A stretch of 20,535 nucleotides of DNA from positions 5,803 to 26,337 of the forward strand of contig DCPV01000068.1 of NCBI GenBank assembly GCA_002323775.1, read 5' to 3'. Under the pieces are notes generated by a model that was given only the letters and a program-made list of their open reading frames with translations, ran no database searches and had not been told where the DNA came from. This document shows, piece by piece, positions 7,852 through 16,606 of the stretch. Both the position numbers and the translations under genes were made by a program. Each line of letters opens with the position of its first letter. Within the stretch, counting starts at the first letter, position 1. The DNA comes from Firmicutes bacterium UBA1535. GTDB taxonomy: Bacteria; Bacillota; Clostridia; Tissierellales; Sedimentibacteraceae.

Positions 7852-8601
7852 TTACAATATAGTCAATAACTCCGGTTCTCCATCTGTTATGGCAATTGTA
7901 TGCTCATAATGCGCAGATGGTTTGCCATCAAGTGTAACTACAGTCCAATCATTGCTTAAAATATTCACATGATATTTTCCTGCATTTATCATAGGCTCTA
8001 TTGCTAAAACCATGCCCTTTTGCAACCTCGGACCCTTACCAGGACTACCGAAGTTTGGTATCTGAGGTTCCTCGTGCATTTTTTTTCCAACACCATGCCC
8101 TACGAAATCTCTTACAACAGAAAATCCGAAGCTTTCAGCATAAGTTTGAATAGCATGCGATATATCTGACAATCTAAATCCAGGTTTTGCATACTTAATG
8201 CCCTCATAAAAACTCTGTCTTGTGACCTTAATTAGTTTTTCCTTTTCACTGTCTATCTGGCCAACTGGGTATGTTTTCGCTCCATCACCAACATAGCCTT
8301 CAAACACTGAGCCTATATCAACACTAATAATGTCTCCAGCCTTTAGCTTAACTGATGAAGAGGGGATTCCATGAACAACCTCCTCATTGACAGATGTGCA
8401 TATTGAGGCAGGAAAACCGTTATAGCCTTTAAATGCAGGAATAGCATTGCAAGATCTGATATATTCTTCGACCATCTTGTCAAGCTCTATAGTGCTTATG
8501 CCCGGTCTAATATGTCTTTTGACCAAATCATGCGCTCCTGCGACTATCCTTCCAGCTTTCCTCATAATTTCTATTTCTCGTTGAGTCTTGATAATAATCA
8601 T
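7852..8601 (-). CDS. map: Type I methionine aminopeptidase
   Basis: This enzyme removes the initiator methionine from new proteins when the second residue is small, after deformylation. The pita-bread fold's five metal ligands are visible: Asp95, Asp106, His169, Glu202 and Glu233, all shifted by two from the E. coli enzyme, with the substrate-contacting His77 and His176. At 249 residues it lacks the N-terminal zinc or SH3 extensions seen in some paralogues. The ATG is one base after the adk stop codon, so the two genes are probably coupled. Confidence 0.98.
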   Translation of the reverse strand: MIIIKTQREIEIMRKAGRIVAGAHDLVKRHIRPGISTIELDKMVEEYIRSCNAIPAFKGYNGFPASICTSVNEEVVHGIPSSSVKLKAGDIISVDIGSVFEGYVGDGAKTYPVGQIDSEKEKLIKVTRQSFYEGIKYAKPGFRLSDISHAIQTYAESFGFSVVRDFVGHGVGKKMHEEPQIPNFGSPGKGPRLQKGMVLAIEPMINAGKYHVNILSNDWTVVTLDGKPSAHYEHTIAITDGEPELLTIL

Positions 8602-8602
8602 A

Positions 8603-9250
8603 TTACTCGCCTCTTAATCCTGAAATTATGTCTTTTCTTACTTTTTCTATTGTTTGATCACCATCAATATTTAGTATTACCTTTTTATTGGTATAATATT
8701 CTATTAATGGTTTTGTTTGTTTAGTATAAACATCAAGTCTTTTTATTACATTTTCCTTGACGTCGTCTTTTCTTTGATACAATTCTCCACCGCATTCATC
8801 ACAGATACCTTCACGCTTTGGTTTATTATAAACTACATGATAAGAGCGACCGCAGTTTTTACAAACTCTTCTACCAGCTGTACGCTCTATCAATAACTCT
8901 AAATCTATCTCCAGATTTACAACATAGTCTAATTTTTGTCCCATATCACTAAGCAATTTATCAAATGCATTTGCTTGTTCAATAGTCCTTGGAAAACCGT
9001 CTAGTAAAAATCCATCTTTACAATCATCCTGTGAGATTCTATTTTTGACAATTTCTATAGTCAAATCATCCGGAACTAACGCTCCGTCGTCAAGATATTT
9101 CTTTACTTTTTTTCCAACTTCTGTCTCTTCCTCTATATTTCTTCTGAATATATCTCCAGTAGAAATATGCAAAATATTAAATTCATTTACTATTGCTTTC
9201 GCCTGAGTGCCTTTTCCAGCACCGGAAGGTCCTAACAATATAGCTATCAT
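8603..9250 (-). CDS. adk: Adenylate kinase, zinc-finger LID form
   Basis: Adenylate kinase interconverts ATP + AMP and 2 ADP. From the ATG at 9250 the product is 215 residues: P-loop GPSGAGKGT (7-15), [15 protein letters not shown] (84-89), and a long LID with Cys130, Cys133, Cys150 and Cys153, the structural zinc site of Gram-positive enzymes. The P-loop has Ser where Pro is more common (GPPGAGKGT), a tolerated change. The frame extends upstream to 9301, but the added 17 residues are not adk-like, while AGAGGAGA stands eight bases before 9250. It lies between secY (66 nt) and map, the classic Firmicutes order. Confidence 0.97.
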   Translation of the reverse strand: MIAILLGPSGAGKGTQAKAIVNEFNILHISTGDIFRRNIEEETEVGKKVKKYLDDGALVPDDLTIEIVKNRISQDDCKDGFLLDGFPRTIEQANAFDKLLSDMGQKLDYVVNLEIDLELLIERTAGRRVCKNCGRSYHVVYNKPKREGICDECGGELYQRKDDVKENVIKRLDVYTKQTKPLIEYYTNKKVILNIDGDQTIEKVRKDIISGLRGE

Positions 9251-9316
9251 TACAGCAATCTCCTCTTTAATAATTGTCTGCATGTCTGTGCATGTAGGCA
9301 TTTTACTTTAGTAGTT

Positions 9317-10594
9317 TTATTTTAAGAATCCTTTATAATGTCTCATCATCATTTGAGATTCTATCTGTTGCATTGTCTCCAAAGCTACACCTGTAGCGAT
9401 TAATAATGAAGTTCCACCAAACTGTACTTTTAAGTTAGTAAAAGCAAAAACCAGTGTTGGTGTAGCTGCTATAACAGCAAGTGCTACAGCTCCAACAATC
9501 GTTACTCTATTCAAAACCTTCTTCAAATAATCTGCTGTTGGTCTGCCCGGTCTTATACCAGGTATAAATCCACCATTATCTCTTAAATTATTCGCATATT
9601 CAAAAGGATTGAATTGTATAGCAGTATAGAAGTAAGTAAAGAATATTATAACAAGTGTGTTCAGTATTGAATAAATCCAAATACCTGGAGTTCCAGGGCT
9701 CATTGAAAACCAGTATGATATTCCATTACTCCAACTTGGAATAAAGAATGCTAATGTCTGTGGTATTTGCAAGAATGTTGATGCGAATATAACTGGCATA
9801 ACTCCTGCCATAAGCACTTTCAAAGGTATATGAGTGCTTTGACCGCCGTACATTTTTCTTCCTACTACTCTTTTTGCATATTGAACATTTATCTTTCTTT
9901 CAGCTTGCTGAATAGCAATAACTCCTACTATGATAATGAATGCAAATACTAAGAAGATTAATATTTCCCAAATTTTTACCGTTCCAACACTAAACAAAGC
10001 AATTGTCTGTCCAATATCATGAGGTATTCTTGATACTATACCTGCAAATATTATGATTGATATTCCGTTTCCAATTCCTTTTTCTGTTATTTGTTCCCCT
10101 AACCACATCAAAAATGCTGTTCCCGCTGTTAGTACTATGACTACAGTTGTCATTGCAAAAAAGCTTTTGTCTATAACAGCTTGATTGAAAAATCCTACGC
10201 TATATGCTATAGCTTGAATTACTGCCAATATAACTGTAATATATCTAGTCCATTGTCCCATTATTTTCTTTCCATCTTCACGCTTGAAAATTTCTTCAAG
10301 CTTAGGGAAAGCTATTGCCAATAATTGAAGAATAATCGATGATGTAATGTAAGGATAAATGTTAAGCGCAAATACTGTAAAGTCCTTAAATGAACCCCCA
10401 GCCATAAGGTTAAAGAAATCTAAAATTCCTGCGCCTTGACCTGAGTTTTCAAATATACTTTTAATTACCTCACGATTTATAAATGGTACTGGTATAACAG
10501 CTCCTAGTCTATATACCAATATCATCATAAGTGTAAAAAGTATCTTTTTACGTAAATCAGGTATCTTCCATGCATTTCTCATTGTTTCAAACAA
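9317..10594 (-). CDS. secY: Protein translocase channel subunit SecY (TTG start)
   Basis: SecY is the membrane channel of the Sec translocon and works with SecE, SecG and SecA. The 425 residues have the ten expected membrane segments. Signature stretches are NAWKIPDLRKKILFT, the plug/TM2 region with GGSFKDFTVFALNIYPYI, GNGISIIIFAGI, QQAERKINVQYAKR, and FNPFEYANNLRDNGGFIPGI leading to GRPTADYL. The start is TTG at 10594, immediately after the rplO stop codon, with GAGGTGA overlapping the end of rplO. The next in-frame ATG, four codons on, has no ribosome binding site at a usable distance. Expression is thus probably coupled to rplO translation. Confidence 0.97.
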   Translation of the reverse strand: MFETMRNAWKIPDLRKKILFTLMMILVYRLGAVIPVPFINREVIKSIFENSGQGAGILDFFNLMAGGSFKDFTVFALNIYPYITSSIILQLLAIAFPKLEEIFKREDGKKIMGQWTRYITVILAVIQAIAYSVGFFNQAVIDKSFFAMTTVVIVLTAGTAFLMWLGEQITEKGIGNGISIIIFAGIVSRIPHDIGQTIALFSVGTVKIWEILIFLVFAFIIIVGVIAIQQAERKINVQYAKRVVGRKMYGGQSTHIPLKVLMAGVMPVIFASTFLQIPQTLAFFIPSWSNGISYWFSMSPGTPGIWIYSILNTLVIIFFTYFYTAIQFNPFEYANNLRDNGGFIPGIRPGRPTADYLKKVLNRVTIVGAVALAVIAATPTLVFAFTNLKVQFGGTSLLIATGVALETMQQIESQMMMRHYKGFLK

Positions 10595-11038
10595 TTAGAT
10601 CACCTCTACTTTTCCACCAGCAGCTTCAATCTTTTCAACTGCAGATTTACTAAATTTATTTGCCTTTACTGTTAGTTTTTTTGTTATTTCACCATTACCT
10701 AAAACTTTTACACCGTCTAGCTGTCTTTTTAGTATACCTGTTTCTTTTAAAAGATTTGGAGTAACTATTGCTCCATCTTCAAACATATCATTTAAAACTT
10801 CTACATTTATCTCTGCATACTGAGTTGCAAAAATATTTGTGAATCCTCTTTTTGGAAGTCTTCTGTAAAGAGGCATCTGTCCACCTTCAAAACCTGGTCT
10901 AACACCACCGCCTGAACGAGAATTTTGTCCTTTCTGTCCCTTGCCGCCTGTTTTACCTTGTCCTGAAGCTGTACCTCTTCCTAATCTCTTTCTCTCTTTA
11001 ACACTACCAGGATTAGGTTTTAATTCATGAAGTTTCAT
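10595..11038 (-). CDS. rplO: Large-subunit ribosomal protein uL15
   Basis: uL15 is a late-assembly protein that threads a long basic N-terminal arm through 23S rRNA. The start [20 protein letters not shown], the glycine-rich [24 protein letters not shown] segment and [17 protein letters not shown] are diagnostic. It has 147 residues, a normal length. AAGGAGGTG precedes the ATG. Its stop codon abuts the secY TTG start with no spacer. Confidence 0.98.
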   Translation of the reverse strand: MKLHELKPNPGSVKERKRLGRGTASGQGKTGGKGQKGQNSRSGGGVRPGFEGGQMPLYRRLPKRGFTNIFATQYAEINVEVLNDMFEDGAIVTPNLLKETGILKRQLDGVKVLGNGEITKKLTVKANKFSKSAVEKIEAAGGKVEVI

Positions 11039-11059
11039 CTGTACACCTCCTTATAGTTT

Positions 11060-11236
11060 TTATTCTACAACCTCTACCATATGCTTAACCTTGAAAATCA
11101 TGCCTCTTATAGCTGCATTATCTTCATGCTCAACAACATGATTTATTTTTCTTAATCCTAAAGCCTTAATTGTTGCTCTTTGAGCAGGTGTCTTACCTAT
11201 TAAGCTTCTTATTTGTTTTATTTTTATTGTTGCCAT
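11060..11236 (-). CDS. rpmD: Large-subunit ribosomal protein uL30
   Basis: This 58-residue gene was read directly from the minus strand: ATG at 11236, TAA at 11062-11060. The product begins [20 protein letters not shown] and continues [19 protein letters not shown], the compact uL30 ferredoxin-like fold with its LGLRK motif. It binds 23S rRNA on the solvent side. The position between rpsE (13 nt) and rplO (21 nt) is the canonical spc order. AGAGGTGAACGTTA precedes the start. Confidence 0.97.
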   Translation of the reverse strand: MATIKIKQIRSLIGKTPAQRATIKALGLRKINHVVEHEDNAAIRGMIFKVKHMVEVVE

Positions 11237-11249
11237 TAACGTTCACCTC

Positions 11250-11762
11250 TTAACCTAAAATCTCTTCTACTGATTTCCCTCTGATTCTAGCTACGTCTTC
11301 AGGTTTTTTAAGGGATTTTAAGGCTTCCATCGTCGCATTAACCATGTTTCTTGGGTTGTTTGATCCAAGAGACTTAGTTCTTATGTCTTTAACTCCAGCA
11401 AGCTCTAATACAGCACGAACAGGTCCACCAGCTATAATTCCAGTACCTTGCGATGCAGGTTTTATAAGAACTCTACCAGCGCCAAACTCTCCAATCATCT
11501 CATGAGGTACAGTAGTATCTCTAAGCGGCACTTCAATCATTCTTTTCTTTGCATCTTGGATAGCTTTTCTTATAGCATCTGGTATTTCAATAGCCTTAGC
11601 CATTCCTATACCTACATGGCCGTTCTCGTCTCCAACAACTACTAAAACGCTGAATCTAAAGTTTCTACCACCCTTAACAACTTTAGTAACACGGTTTATG
11701 CTGATGACTTTCTCTTTAATGTCTTCTATTTGATTTGCATCAATACGTCCACGTTGTTCCAT
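11250..11762 (-). CDS. rpsE: Small-subunit ribosomal protein uS5
   Basis: uS5 lies at the mRNA entry channel and helps decoding accuracy; changes in its N-terminal domain give spectinomycin resistance. The N-terminal dsRNA-binding-like domain has [20 protein letters not shown] and [16 protein letters not shown]. The C-terminal domain has [19 protein letters not shown] and [15 protein letters not shown]. The loop KGGRNFRF is intact, so nothing suggests spectinomycin resistance. Its 170 residues are normal for Firmicutes. GGAGG precedes the ATG, 15 nt after rplR. Confidence 0.98.
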   Translation of the reverse strand: MEQRGRIDANQIEDIKEKVISINRVTKVVKGGRNFRFSVLVVVGDENGHVGIGMAKAIEIPDAIRKAIQDAKKRMIEVPLRDTTVPHEMIGEFGAGRVLIKPASQGTGIIAGGPVRAVLELAGVKDIRTKSLGSNNPRNMVNATMEALKSLKKPEDVARIRGKSVEEILG

Positions 11763-11777
11763 TGCCTTTCCTCCTTT

Positions 11778-12146
11778 TTAAAAATCAAGTCCGTTTTCTC
11801 TTGCGCCTTCTGCAAGGGATTTTACTCTGCCATGGTATAAATATCCGCCTCTGTCAAACACAACAGATTTAATACCTTTTTCTTGTGCTTTTTTCGCTAA
11901 TTCAGCTCCTACAAGCTTAGCCGCTTCAACTTTAGTCATTTCAGTAATTCTTTCTAAAATTTCCTTATCCTTTGTTGAAGCTTGCACAATAGTATTGCCA
12001 GCTGCATCATCTATAATTTGAGCATATATGTTTTTAGAGCTTCTAAATACATTCAGTCTTGGTCTCTCAGGAGTTCCTACAATTTTATTTCTAATTTTGT
12101 TGTGCCTTTCAACTCTTTTTTTATTTCTTACTGCTTTTTTTAGCAC
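11778..12146 (-). CDS. rplR: Large-subunit ribosomal protein uL18 (GTG start)
   Basis: uL18 binds 5S rRNA and anchors it, with uL5, in the central protuberance. Diagnostic stretches are [39 protein letters not shown] and [27 protein letters not shown] at the C-terminus. It has 122 residues, the usual length. The start codon is GTG at 12146, with AAAGGAG nine bases upstream; no ATG fits. Confidence 0.98.
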   Translation of the reverse strand: MLKKAVRNKKRVERHNKIRNKIVGTPERPRLNVFRSSKNIYAQIIDDAAGNTIVQASTKDKEILERITEMTKVEAAKLVGAELAKKAQEKGIKSVVFDRGGYLYHGRVKSLAEGARENGLDF

Positions 12147-12165
12147 TATTACTCACTCCTTTCCG

Positions 12166-12738
12166 TTATTTACCAGTCTTACCAGCTTTACGTCTAATTA
12201 CTTCGTTAGAGTATTTAATACCTTTGCCCTTATATGGCTCTGGTCTTCTCCAATCTCTAATTACCGCAGCATAGTTTCCAACTTGTTGTTTATCTATACC
12301 TCTTACTACAATCTTACCTGTAACATCAGCTCCACCTGTTGATTTTCCTGTACCAGGTTCAACTGTTGTCTCTATTCCGCTTGGATCTTCCATTTCAACG
12401 GGATGGGAATATCCTAAGCTTAGTACAAGCTTCTTTCCTTGTTTTTGTGCTCTATATCCAACACCAACAATTTCAAGAACTTTTTCGTATCCGTCTGTTA
12501 CGCCTACAATCATATTGTTTAATAAAGTTCTTGTTAAGCCATGTAATGATCTGCTCATCTTTTCATCATTTGGTCTAGCTATATTTATATGTCCTTCAGA
12601 AACTTCTATTTTCATCAACTTAGAAAGTTGTTGCTCTAAAGTTCCTTTAGGTCCTTTAACTGTTACAAAATTACTGTCGTTAATCTTAAACTCAACATTG
12701 CTAGGCAGATTTATAGGCTTTAATCCTATTCTTGACAT
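12166..12738 (-). CDS. rplF: Large-subunit ribosomal protein uL6 with a short internal insertion
   Basis: uL6 sits near the factor-binding site of 50S, beside the sarcin-ricin loop. The start [15 protein letters not shown] and the end with [24 protein letters not shown] are standard. At 190 residues it is about 11 longer than typical copies. The excess maps to residues about 129-141, a Gly/Thr-rich [12 protein letters not shown] between EPG and IVVRGIDKQ, in the second alpha-beta repeat. It is preceded by an unusually long 114-nt gap after rpsH, with AAGGAGGTG before the ATG. Confidence 0.97.
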   Translation of the reverse strand: MSRIGLKPINLPSNVEFKINDSNFVTVKGPKGTLEQQLSKLMKIEVSEGHINIARPNDEKMSRSLHGLTRTLLNNMIVGVTDGYEKVLEIVGVGYRAQKQGKKLVLSLGYSHPVEMEDPSGIETTVEPGTGKSTGGADVTGKIVVRGIDKQQVGNYAAVIRDWRRPEPYKGKGIKYSNEVIRRKAGKTGK

Positions 12739-12852
12739 TTGTACAGCACCTCCTTATTTTGTCTACTAATTGATTTATCAATTGGTTTTAAATTTTAATA
12801 TTATTGGTTTAATTTGTTTAAATTAACCCCTATCTATTTGTAAAATAGATTA
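12739..12852 (-). other. Hairpin-rich 114-nt gap between rpsH and rplF
   Basis: Three AT-rich stems follow one another in the transcript. ATCTATTT/AAATAGAT with a 3-nt loop (12850-12832) begins two bases after the rpsH stop codon. TTAATTT/AAATTAA with a 4-nt loop follows. AATTGA/TCAATT lies nearer the rplF ribosome binding site. None is followed by a T run. I find no reading frame here. It may stabilise or process the mRNA, or be relaxed spacer. Confidence 0.4.
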
Positions 12853-13251
12853 TTACCAAACGTAGCAGATTACCTCTCCGCCTACTCCGGTTTTTCTTGC
12901 TTTTCTATCTGTCATAATTCCTTTTGATGTAGAAATAACTGCTATTCCTAATCCGCCTAAAACCTTTGGAGTTTCTTCTTTCTGAACATAAACTCTTAGT
13001 CCCGGTTTAGAAATTCTCTTTATTCCTGTTATTACTCTTTCCTTGTTGTTCACGTACTTGAGCTCTATTCTAATAATCCCTTGCTTGCTATCATCTATTA
13101 CATCGAAGCCTTTAATATAGCCTTCTTCTAATAAAATAGTCGCTATTTCCTTTTTAATTTTAGAAGCAGGAACATCTACAAATTCGTGTTTTGCATGATT
13201 ACCGTTTCTAATTCTTGTTAGCATATCTGCAATTGGATCTGTCATTACCAT
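12853..13251 (-). CDS. rpsH: Small-subunit ribosomal protein uS8
   Basis: uS8 binds helix 21 of 16S rRNA and in E. coli is the translational repressor of the spc operon. The start [19 protein letters not shown] and the C-terminal [20 protein letters not shown] are family signatures. It has 132 residues, the normal length. The first ATG (13251) is eight bases after GGAGG, so I keep MVMTDP as the start. Confidence 0.98.
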   Translation of the reverse strand: MVMTDPIADMLTRIRNGNHAKHEFVDVPASKIKKEIATILLEEGYIKGFDVIDDSKQGIIRIELKYVNNKERVITGIKRISKPGLRVYVQKEETPKVLGGLGIAVISTSKGIMTDRKARKTGVGGEVICYVW

Positions 13252-13279
13252 ATAAGTAACCTCCTTCCATTCTCTCGTT

Positions 13280-13465
13280 TTACCAACTAGCTTTCTTTAC
13301 TCCTGGTATTTGTCCTTTGTAAGCTAGTTCTCTAAAGCATATACGGCATACACCGAATTTTCTTAAATAAGCATGAGGTCTTCCGCAAATTTTACATCTG
13401 CTATACTCTCTTGTAGAAAACTTTTGTTTTCTGCTTTGTTTTACTTTTAAAGATGTTTTAGCCAT
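13280..13465 (-). CDS. rpsN: Small-subunit ribosomal protein uS14, zinc-binding short form
   Basis: uS14 is in the 30S head beside uS10 and uS3. This 61-residue form has a zinc ribbon with Cys24, Cys27, Cys40 and Cys43 ([20 protein letters not shown]), as in most Gram-positive bacteria, rather than the roughly 100-residue zinc-free form of Proteobacteria. It lies between rplE (14 nt) and rpsH (28 nt) in standard order. TAGGAGG precedes the ATG. Confidence 0.98.
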   Translation of the reverse strand: MAKTSLKVKQSRKQKFSTREYSRCKICGRPHAYLRKFGVCRICFRELAYKGQIPGVKKASW

Positions 13466-13479
13466 TCATAATCCTCCTA

Positions 13480-14022
13480 TTACTTACTAAAAGGCATTCC
13501 CATTAATTTTAATAGTTCTCTTGCTTCTTCATCTGTGTTAGCAGTTGTCGTTATAATTATGTCCATACCTCTTAATTTATCTATTTTATCATAGTTGATT
13601 TCTGGGAAAATCAATTGTTCTTTGATACCTAAAGCATAGTTTCCTCTTCCATCAAATGAAGTCTTTGATACTCCTCTAAAATCTCTAACTCTTGGCAATG
13701 ATATGTTTACTAGCTTATCGAGAAATTCATACATTTTTTCTCCTCTAAGAGTAACCTTGCATCCTATTGGCATACCTTCTCTTATTTTGAAGTTAGATAC
13801 AGATTTCTTTGCCTTTGTTGTAACAGGTTTTTGACCAGATATCAAAGCCATTTCTTCAACAGCTGATTCTAAGAATTTTGCATTATCCTTAGCCTCGCCA
13901 ACTCCCATGTTAATTGTTATTTTGTCTATCTTTGGTGCCTGCATTACACTTTCATATTTAAAAGTCTCAACAAGTGCCGGCACTACTTTATTTTTATATG
14001 TTTCAAGCAATCTTGAAGCCAT
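13480..14022 (-). CDS. rplE: Large-subunit ribosomal protein uL5
   Basis: uL5 carries 5S rRNA into the central protuberance and forms a bridge to the 30S head. Diagnostic parts are [54 protein letters not shown] and the end with [20 protein letters not shown]. It has 180 residues, normal. GGAGGTACATGTAG lies ahead of the ATG, 23 nt after rplX. Confidence 0.98.
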   Translation of the reverse strand: MASRLLETYKNKVVPALVETFKYESVMQAPKIDKITINMGVGEAKDNAKFLESAVEEMALISGQKPVTTKAKKSVSNFKIREGMPIGCKVTLRGEKMYEFLDKLVNISLPRVRDFRGVSKTSFDGRGNYALGIKEQLIFPEINYDKIDKLRGMDIIITTTANTDEEARELLKLMGMPFSK

Positions 14023-14045
14023 CTACATGTACCTCCTTTCGAGTA

Positions 14046-14357
14046 TTATTCGAATGTTTCGCCACATTTCTTACATACTCTAACTTTTTTGCCATTATCT
14101 AAAACTTTCTTTTCTGTTCTTACGCCTTGCTTGCATTTATTGCAATAAATCATAACATTTGATACATTGACAGAGCCTTCTTTGTGTACTATTCCAGCTT
14201 GCTGCATATCTCTGCTAGCTTTTTTGTGTTTAGTAACCATATTTATGCCTTCAACAATAACTCTATTGTCTTTTGGATAACAAGTAAGTACTTTACCTGA
14301 TTTGCCCTTGTCTTTACCTGCAATAATTACAACTTTATCGCCTTTCTTAACGTGCAT
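14046..14357 (-). CDS. rplX: Large-subunit ribosomal protein uL24
   Basis: uL24 is one of the two initiators of 50S assembly and lies near the tunnel exit. The KOW motif is at the N-terminus (KKGDKVVIIAGKDKGKSGKV), and a C-terminal CNKC...CKKC pair (two CxxC motifs in the last 35 residues) suggests a small metal-binding or disulfide element, common in Gram-positive copies. An in-frame ATG at 14369 sits directly on an AAAGGA and would leave no spacer, so I choose 14357, giving 103 residues. It is preceded by a 95-nt gap packed with small hairpins. Confidence 0.95.
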   Translation of the reverse strand: MHVKKGDKVVIIAGKDKGKSGKVLTCYPKDNRVIVEGINMVTKHKKASRDMQQAGIVHKEGSVNVSNVMIYCNKCKQGVRTEKKVLDNGKKVRVCKKCGETFE

Positions 14358-14452
14358 ATTGACCCACATTCCTTTCTTCGAAGTTGATAACTTTATATTT
14401 CCTGCGAAATTCAGTTCCTTAGAACCTTAGTTCCGTGAACTTCGGTTCACTG
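14358..14452 (-). promoter_or_regulatory. Array of small hairpins between rplN and rplX
   Basis: The transcript can form four short stems in a row: GTGAAC/GTTCAC with a CGAA loop (14450-14435); GAAC/GTTC with TAAG (14433-14422), which competes with GTTC/GAAC over the next TAAG (14425-14414); ATTTC/GAAAT with GCAG (14410-14397); and AAGTT/AACTT (14393-14381). Five alternating GAAC/GTTC words make several mutually exclusive folds possible. The array lies right before the rplX start, so a protein-binding or attenuation site is plausible, but the individual stems are weak. Confidence 0.45.
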
Positions 14453-14821
14453 TTATAACACTTCTGGTGCTAAAGAGATTATTTTCATGAAATTACCATC
14501 TCTTAATTCTCTTGTTATAGGTCCAAATATACGAGTACCTATTGGTGTGTTATCATCTTTTATTATAACTGCCGCATTTTCGTCGAATTTGATGTAAGTT
14601 CCATCATTTCTTCTTACGCCCTTTGTAGTTCTTACAACTACAGCTTTAATAACGTCACCTTTCTTAACAACTCCACCGGGTGTTGCCGTTTTAACAGTAG
14701 CAACTATTATATCTCCGATATTTGCATACTTTCTTCCCGAACCACCCATTACTCTTATAACAAGTATTTCTTTAGCTCCTGAATTATCTGCAACTCTTAA
14801 TCTTGATTCCGTTTGTATCAT
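14453..14821 (-). CDS. rplN: Large-subunit ribosomal protein uL14
   Basis: uL14 is at the subunit interface, forms a bridge to 16S helix 14 and is the docking site of the silencing factor Rsf[21 protein letters not shown] and the end [12 protein letters not shown] are the family signatures. It has 122 residues, exactly the usual length. It is the first gene of the spc half, 30 nt after rpsQ with no visible promoter, so the S10 and spc parts are probably co-transcribed. Confidence 0.98.
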   Translation of the reverse strand: MIQTESRLRVADNSGAKEILVIRVMGGSGRKYANIGDIIVATVKTATPGGVVKKGDVIKAVVVRTTKGVRRNDGTYIKFDENAAVIIKDDNTPIGTRIFGPITRELRDGNFMKIISLAPEVL

Positions 14822-14851
14822 TTATTAAACCTCCCTTCAATCGTTGTAGGG

Positions 14852-15106
14852 TTATTTCGCTTCTTCAACAATTTCAACTAATCTCCATCTTTTATCTTTT
14901 GACAATGGTCTAGTTTCCATTATTTTTACGATATCACCGATTTGACACTTATTTTCTTCATCGTGTGCTTTATATTTTTTAGTTTGCTTAACTTGTTTAT
15001 TATAAAGAGGATGTGCTACTAGCTTTTCTGTAGCAACTACTATTGTTTTATCCATTTTATTGCTAACAACTTTACCTATTCTTACTTTTCTATTGTTTCT
15101 TTCCAA
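14852..15106 (-). CDS. rpsQ: Small-subunit ribosomal protein uS17 (TTG start)
   Basis: uS17 is a primary 16S-binding protein with an OB fold. [20 protein letters not shown] and [19 protein letters not shown] followed by [17 protein letters not shown] are diagnostic. It has 84 residues, normal. The start is TTG at 15106, placed nine bases after a full AGGAGG; no ATG in frame would give a complete protein. It is the last gene of the S10 half. Confidence 0.97.
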   Translation of the reverse strand: MERNNRKVRIGKVVSNKMDKTIVVATEKLVAHPLYNKQVKQTKKYKAHDEENKCQIGDIVKIMETRPLSKDKRWRLVEIVEEAK

Positions 15107-15129
15107 CTTAATAGTCCTCCTTTCTCATG

Positions 15130-15333
15130 TTATTGCACATTAACATTGAGTTCTCTCTCTCTTAAAACTGTTTTAACACGTGCAATGTCTTTTTTAACTT
15201 TATTTATTCTTAATGGATTTTCTAATCCTCCAGTAGCAAGTTGAAATCTCAAATTAAATAATTCTGTTTTCAATTCTACTAAGGATTGGTTTAATTCATT
15301 AACAGTCTTTTCTCTTACTTCATTAGCTTTCAT
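15130..15333 (-). CDS. rpmC: Large-subunit ribosomal protein uL29
   Basis: uL29 is a two-helix protein at the tunnel exit, part of the docking site for SRP and trigger factor. [20 protein letters not shown] followed by [20 protein letters not shown] is typical. I choose the ATG at 15333 (67 residues). The frame is open to 15345, but that ATG lies inside the probable ribosome binding site AAGGATGGTGA. The gene overlaps the end of rplP by 11 nt, suggesting coupled translation. Confidence 0.95.
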   Translation of the reverse strand: MKANEVREKTVNELNQSLVELKTELFNLRFQLATGGLENPLRINKVKKDIARVKTVLRERELNVNVQ

Positions 15334-15769
15334 TTGCTTCACCATCCTTTTCTATCGCCTCATCAGCTTTAGCAACGAATTTACATTTTATAGGCAACTT
15401 ATGCATGGCAAGTCTCATGGCTTCTCTTGCTATCTCCTCCGAAACTCCTGTCATTTCAAACAAGACTCTTCCTGGCTTCACTACTGCTACCCAGTACTCC
15501 GGAGATCCTTTACCTTTACCCATACGAGTCTCAGCAGGCTTTTTTGTAACTGGCTTATCAGGGAATATTTTTATCCAAATTTGACCGCCTCTTTTCACGT
15601 ATCTAGTCATCGCTCTTCTGGCAGCTTCTATTTGGTTAGATGTAATCCAAGCTGGTTCTAATGCTTGAAGTCCAAATTCGCCATATGTTAAAGTGTTGCC
15701 TCTTGTAGCTACTCCAGTCATTCTTCCTCTAAATTGTTTACGATGTTTAACTCTTTTAGGCATTAACAT
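15323..15769 (-). CDS. rplP: Large-subunit ribosomal protein uL16
   Basis: uL16 is a late-assembly protein that positions A- and P-site tRNA near the peptidyl transferase centre. [19 protein letters not shown], then [20 protein letters not shown] and [19 protein letters not shown] are diagnostic. It has 148 residues. The first ATG (15769) is nine bases after GGAGG; the MPKRV methionine two codons on is too far from it, and MLMPKR-type starts are usual in Firmicutes. Confidence 0.98.
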   Translation of the reverse strand: MLMPKRVKHRKQFRGRMTGVATRGNTLTYGEFGLQALEPAWITSNQIEAARRAMTRYVKRGGQIWIKIFPDKPVTKKPAETRMGKGKGSPEYWVAVVKPGRVLFEMTGVSEEIAREAMRLAMHKLPIKCKFVAKADEAIEKDGEANES

Positions 15770-15798
15770 AATTAACTTCCTCCTTCCTTAAGTACTGA

Positions 15799-16590
15799 CT
15801 ACTTTTTTTCTCTCTTAAAATTATTGTTTGGTCTATCAGATCTTTCTTTTCTGTCATTTCTATCATTTCTATCGTTATTGTTTGGTCTTCTTCTTTTCTT
15901 GTCTTTATTGTCAGCTTGTGTGATAGTTTTAGCAGCATCTTCTTGATTTGTTACAAGAGTTTTTCCTAAAATCTCACCTCTGCAAATCCAAACCTTAACA
16001 CCAATCTTACCATAAGTTGTGTCAGCTTCTGCTGTTCCGTAGCTTATGTCAGCTCTTAAAGTTTGAAGTGGGATTGTACCCTCAGTGTATCTTTCATCTC
16101 TTGCCATATCAGCACCATTCAATCTGCCTGATACTAAAGTTTTGATACCCTTTGCTCCAACCTTCATAGTTCTTTGCATAGCTTGCTTCATTGCTCTTCT
16201 GAATGAAACTCTCTTTTCAATTTGACTTGCTATACTTTCAGCAACTAATTGTGCATCTAATTCTGGTGTCTTTACTTCTTCTACATTTACAATAGCAGTT
16301 TTTCCAGTTATTTTTTCAACACTGTTTTTAAGTGTCTCAACACCTGTACCGCCTTTTCCTATAATCATTCCGGGTTTAGCAGTATAAACACTTACCTTTA
16401 TTCTGCTCGCAAACCTTTCAATTTCAACCTTAGCTATTCCTGCTTGGTATAGGCTTTTCTTTATAAATTCACGAACTTTATAGTCTTCAACAAGATTTGT
16501 AGAGAAGTCTTTTTTCTCAGCGTACCATTTAGAATCCCAATCTTTATTTATTCCAACTCTCAGTCCATGAGGATTAACTTTTTGGCCCAT
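15799..16590 (-). CDS. rpsC: Small-subunit ribosomal protein uS3 with a low-complexity C-terminal tail
   Basis: uS3 lines the mRNA entry channel and takes part in mRNA unwinding. The start [20 protein letters not shown], the KH domain with [16 protein letters not shown], and [18 protein letters not shown] are diagnostic. At 263 residues it is about 40 longer than typical copies. The excess is a hydrophilic tail from about residue 225, rich in Arg, Asn, Asp and Lys, with [15 protein letters not shown] flanked by two RPNNN units (235-239 and 253-257). The tail is likely disordered and basic. The gene starts 16 nt after rplV with AAAGGAGGTAA. Confidence 0.97.
   Translation of the reverse strand: MGQKVNPHGLRVGINKDWDSKWYAEKKDFSTNLVEDYKVREFIKKSLYQAGIAKVEIERFASRIKVSVYTAKPGMIIGKGGTGVETLKNSVEKITGKTAIVNVEEVKTPELDAQLVAESIASQIEKRVSFRRAMKQAMQRTMKVGAKGIKTLVSGRLNGADMARDERYTEGTIPLQTLRADISYGTAEADTTYGKIGVKVWICRGEILGKTLVTNQEDAAKTITQADNKDKKRRRPNNNDRNDRNDRKERSDRPNNNFKREKK
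15821..15888. repeat. Short in-frame direct repeat in the tail of rpsC
   Basis: The 14-mer TTATTGTTTGGTCT (plus strand) occurs at 15821-15834 and 15875-15888, exactly 54 nt apart, which is 18 codons. Between the copies the ATTTCTATC-type units encode the NDR repeats. This points to growth of the S3 tail by slippage or tandem duplication. Confidence 0.85.
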
Positions 16591-16606
16591 TAATTTACCT
16601 CCTTTA

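Noticed and set aside
9251..9301. Upstream extension of adenylate kinase by 17 residues
   Set aside because: The residues do not match the family, and AGAGGAGA is ideally placed for the ATG at 9250. The ACATGCA direct repeat seen here is too short to call an element.
12028..12342. Plus-strand open frame of 104 codons across rplR and rplF
   Set aside because: It is a shadow of two well-conserved ribosomal genes with no ribosome binding site and a biased, hydrophobic translation.
15756..15938. Minus-strand open frame of 60 codons overlapping the S3 tail
   Set aside because: It is another frame of the low-complexity repeat in rpsC; the repetitive composition explains its openness.
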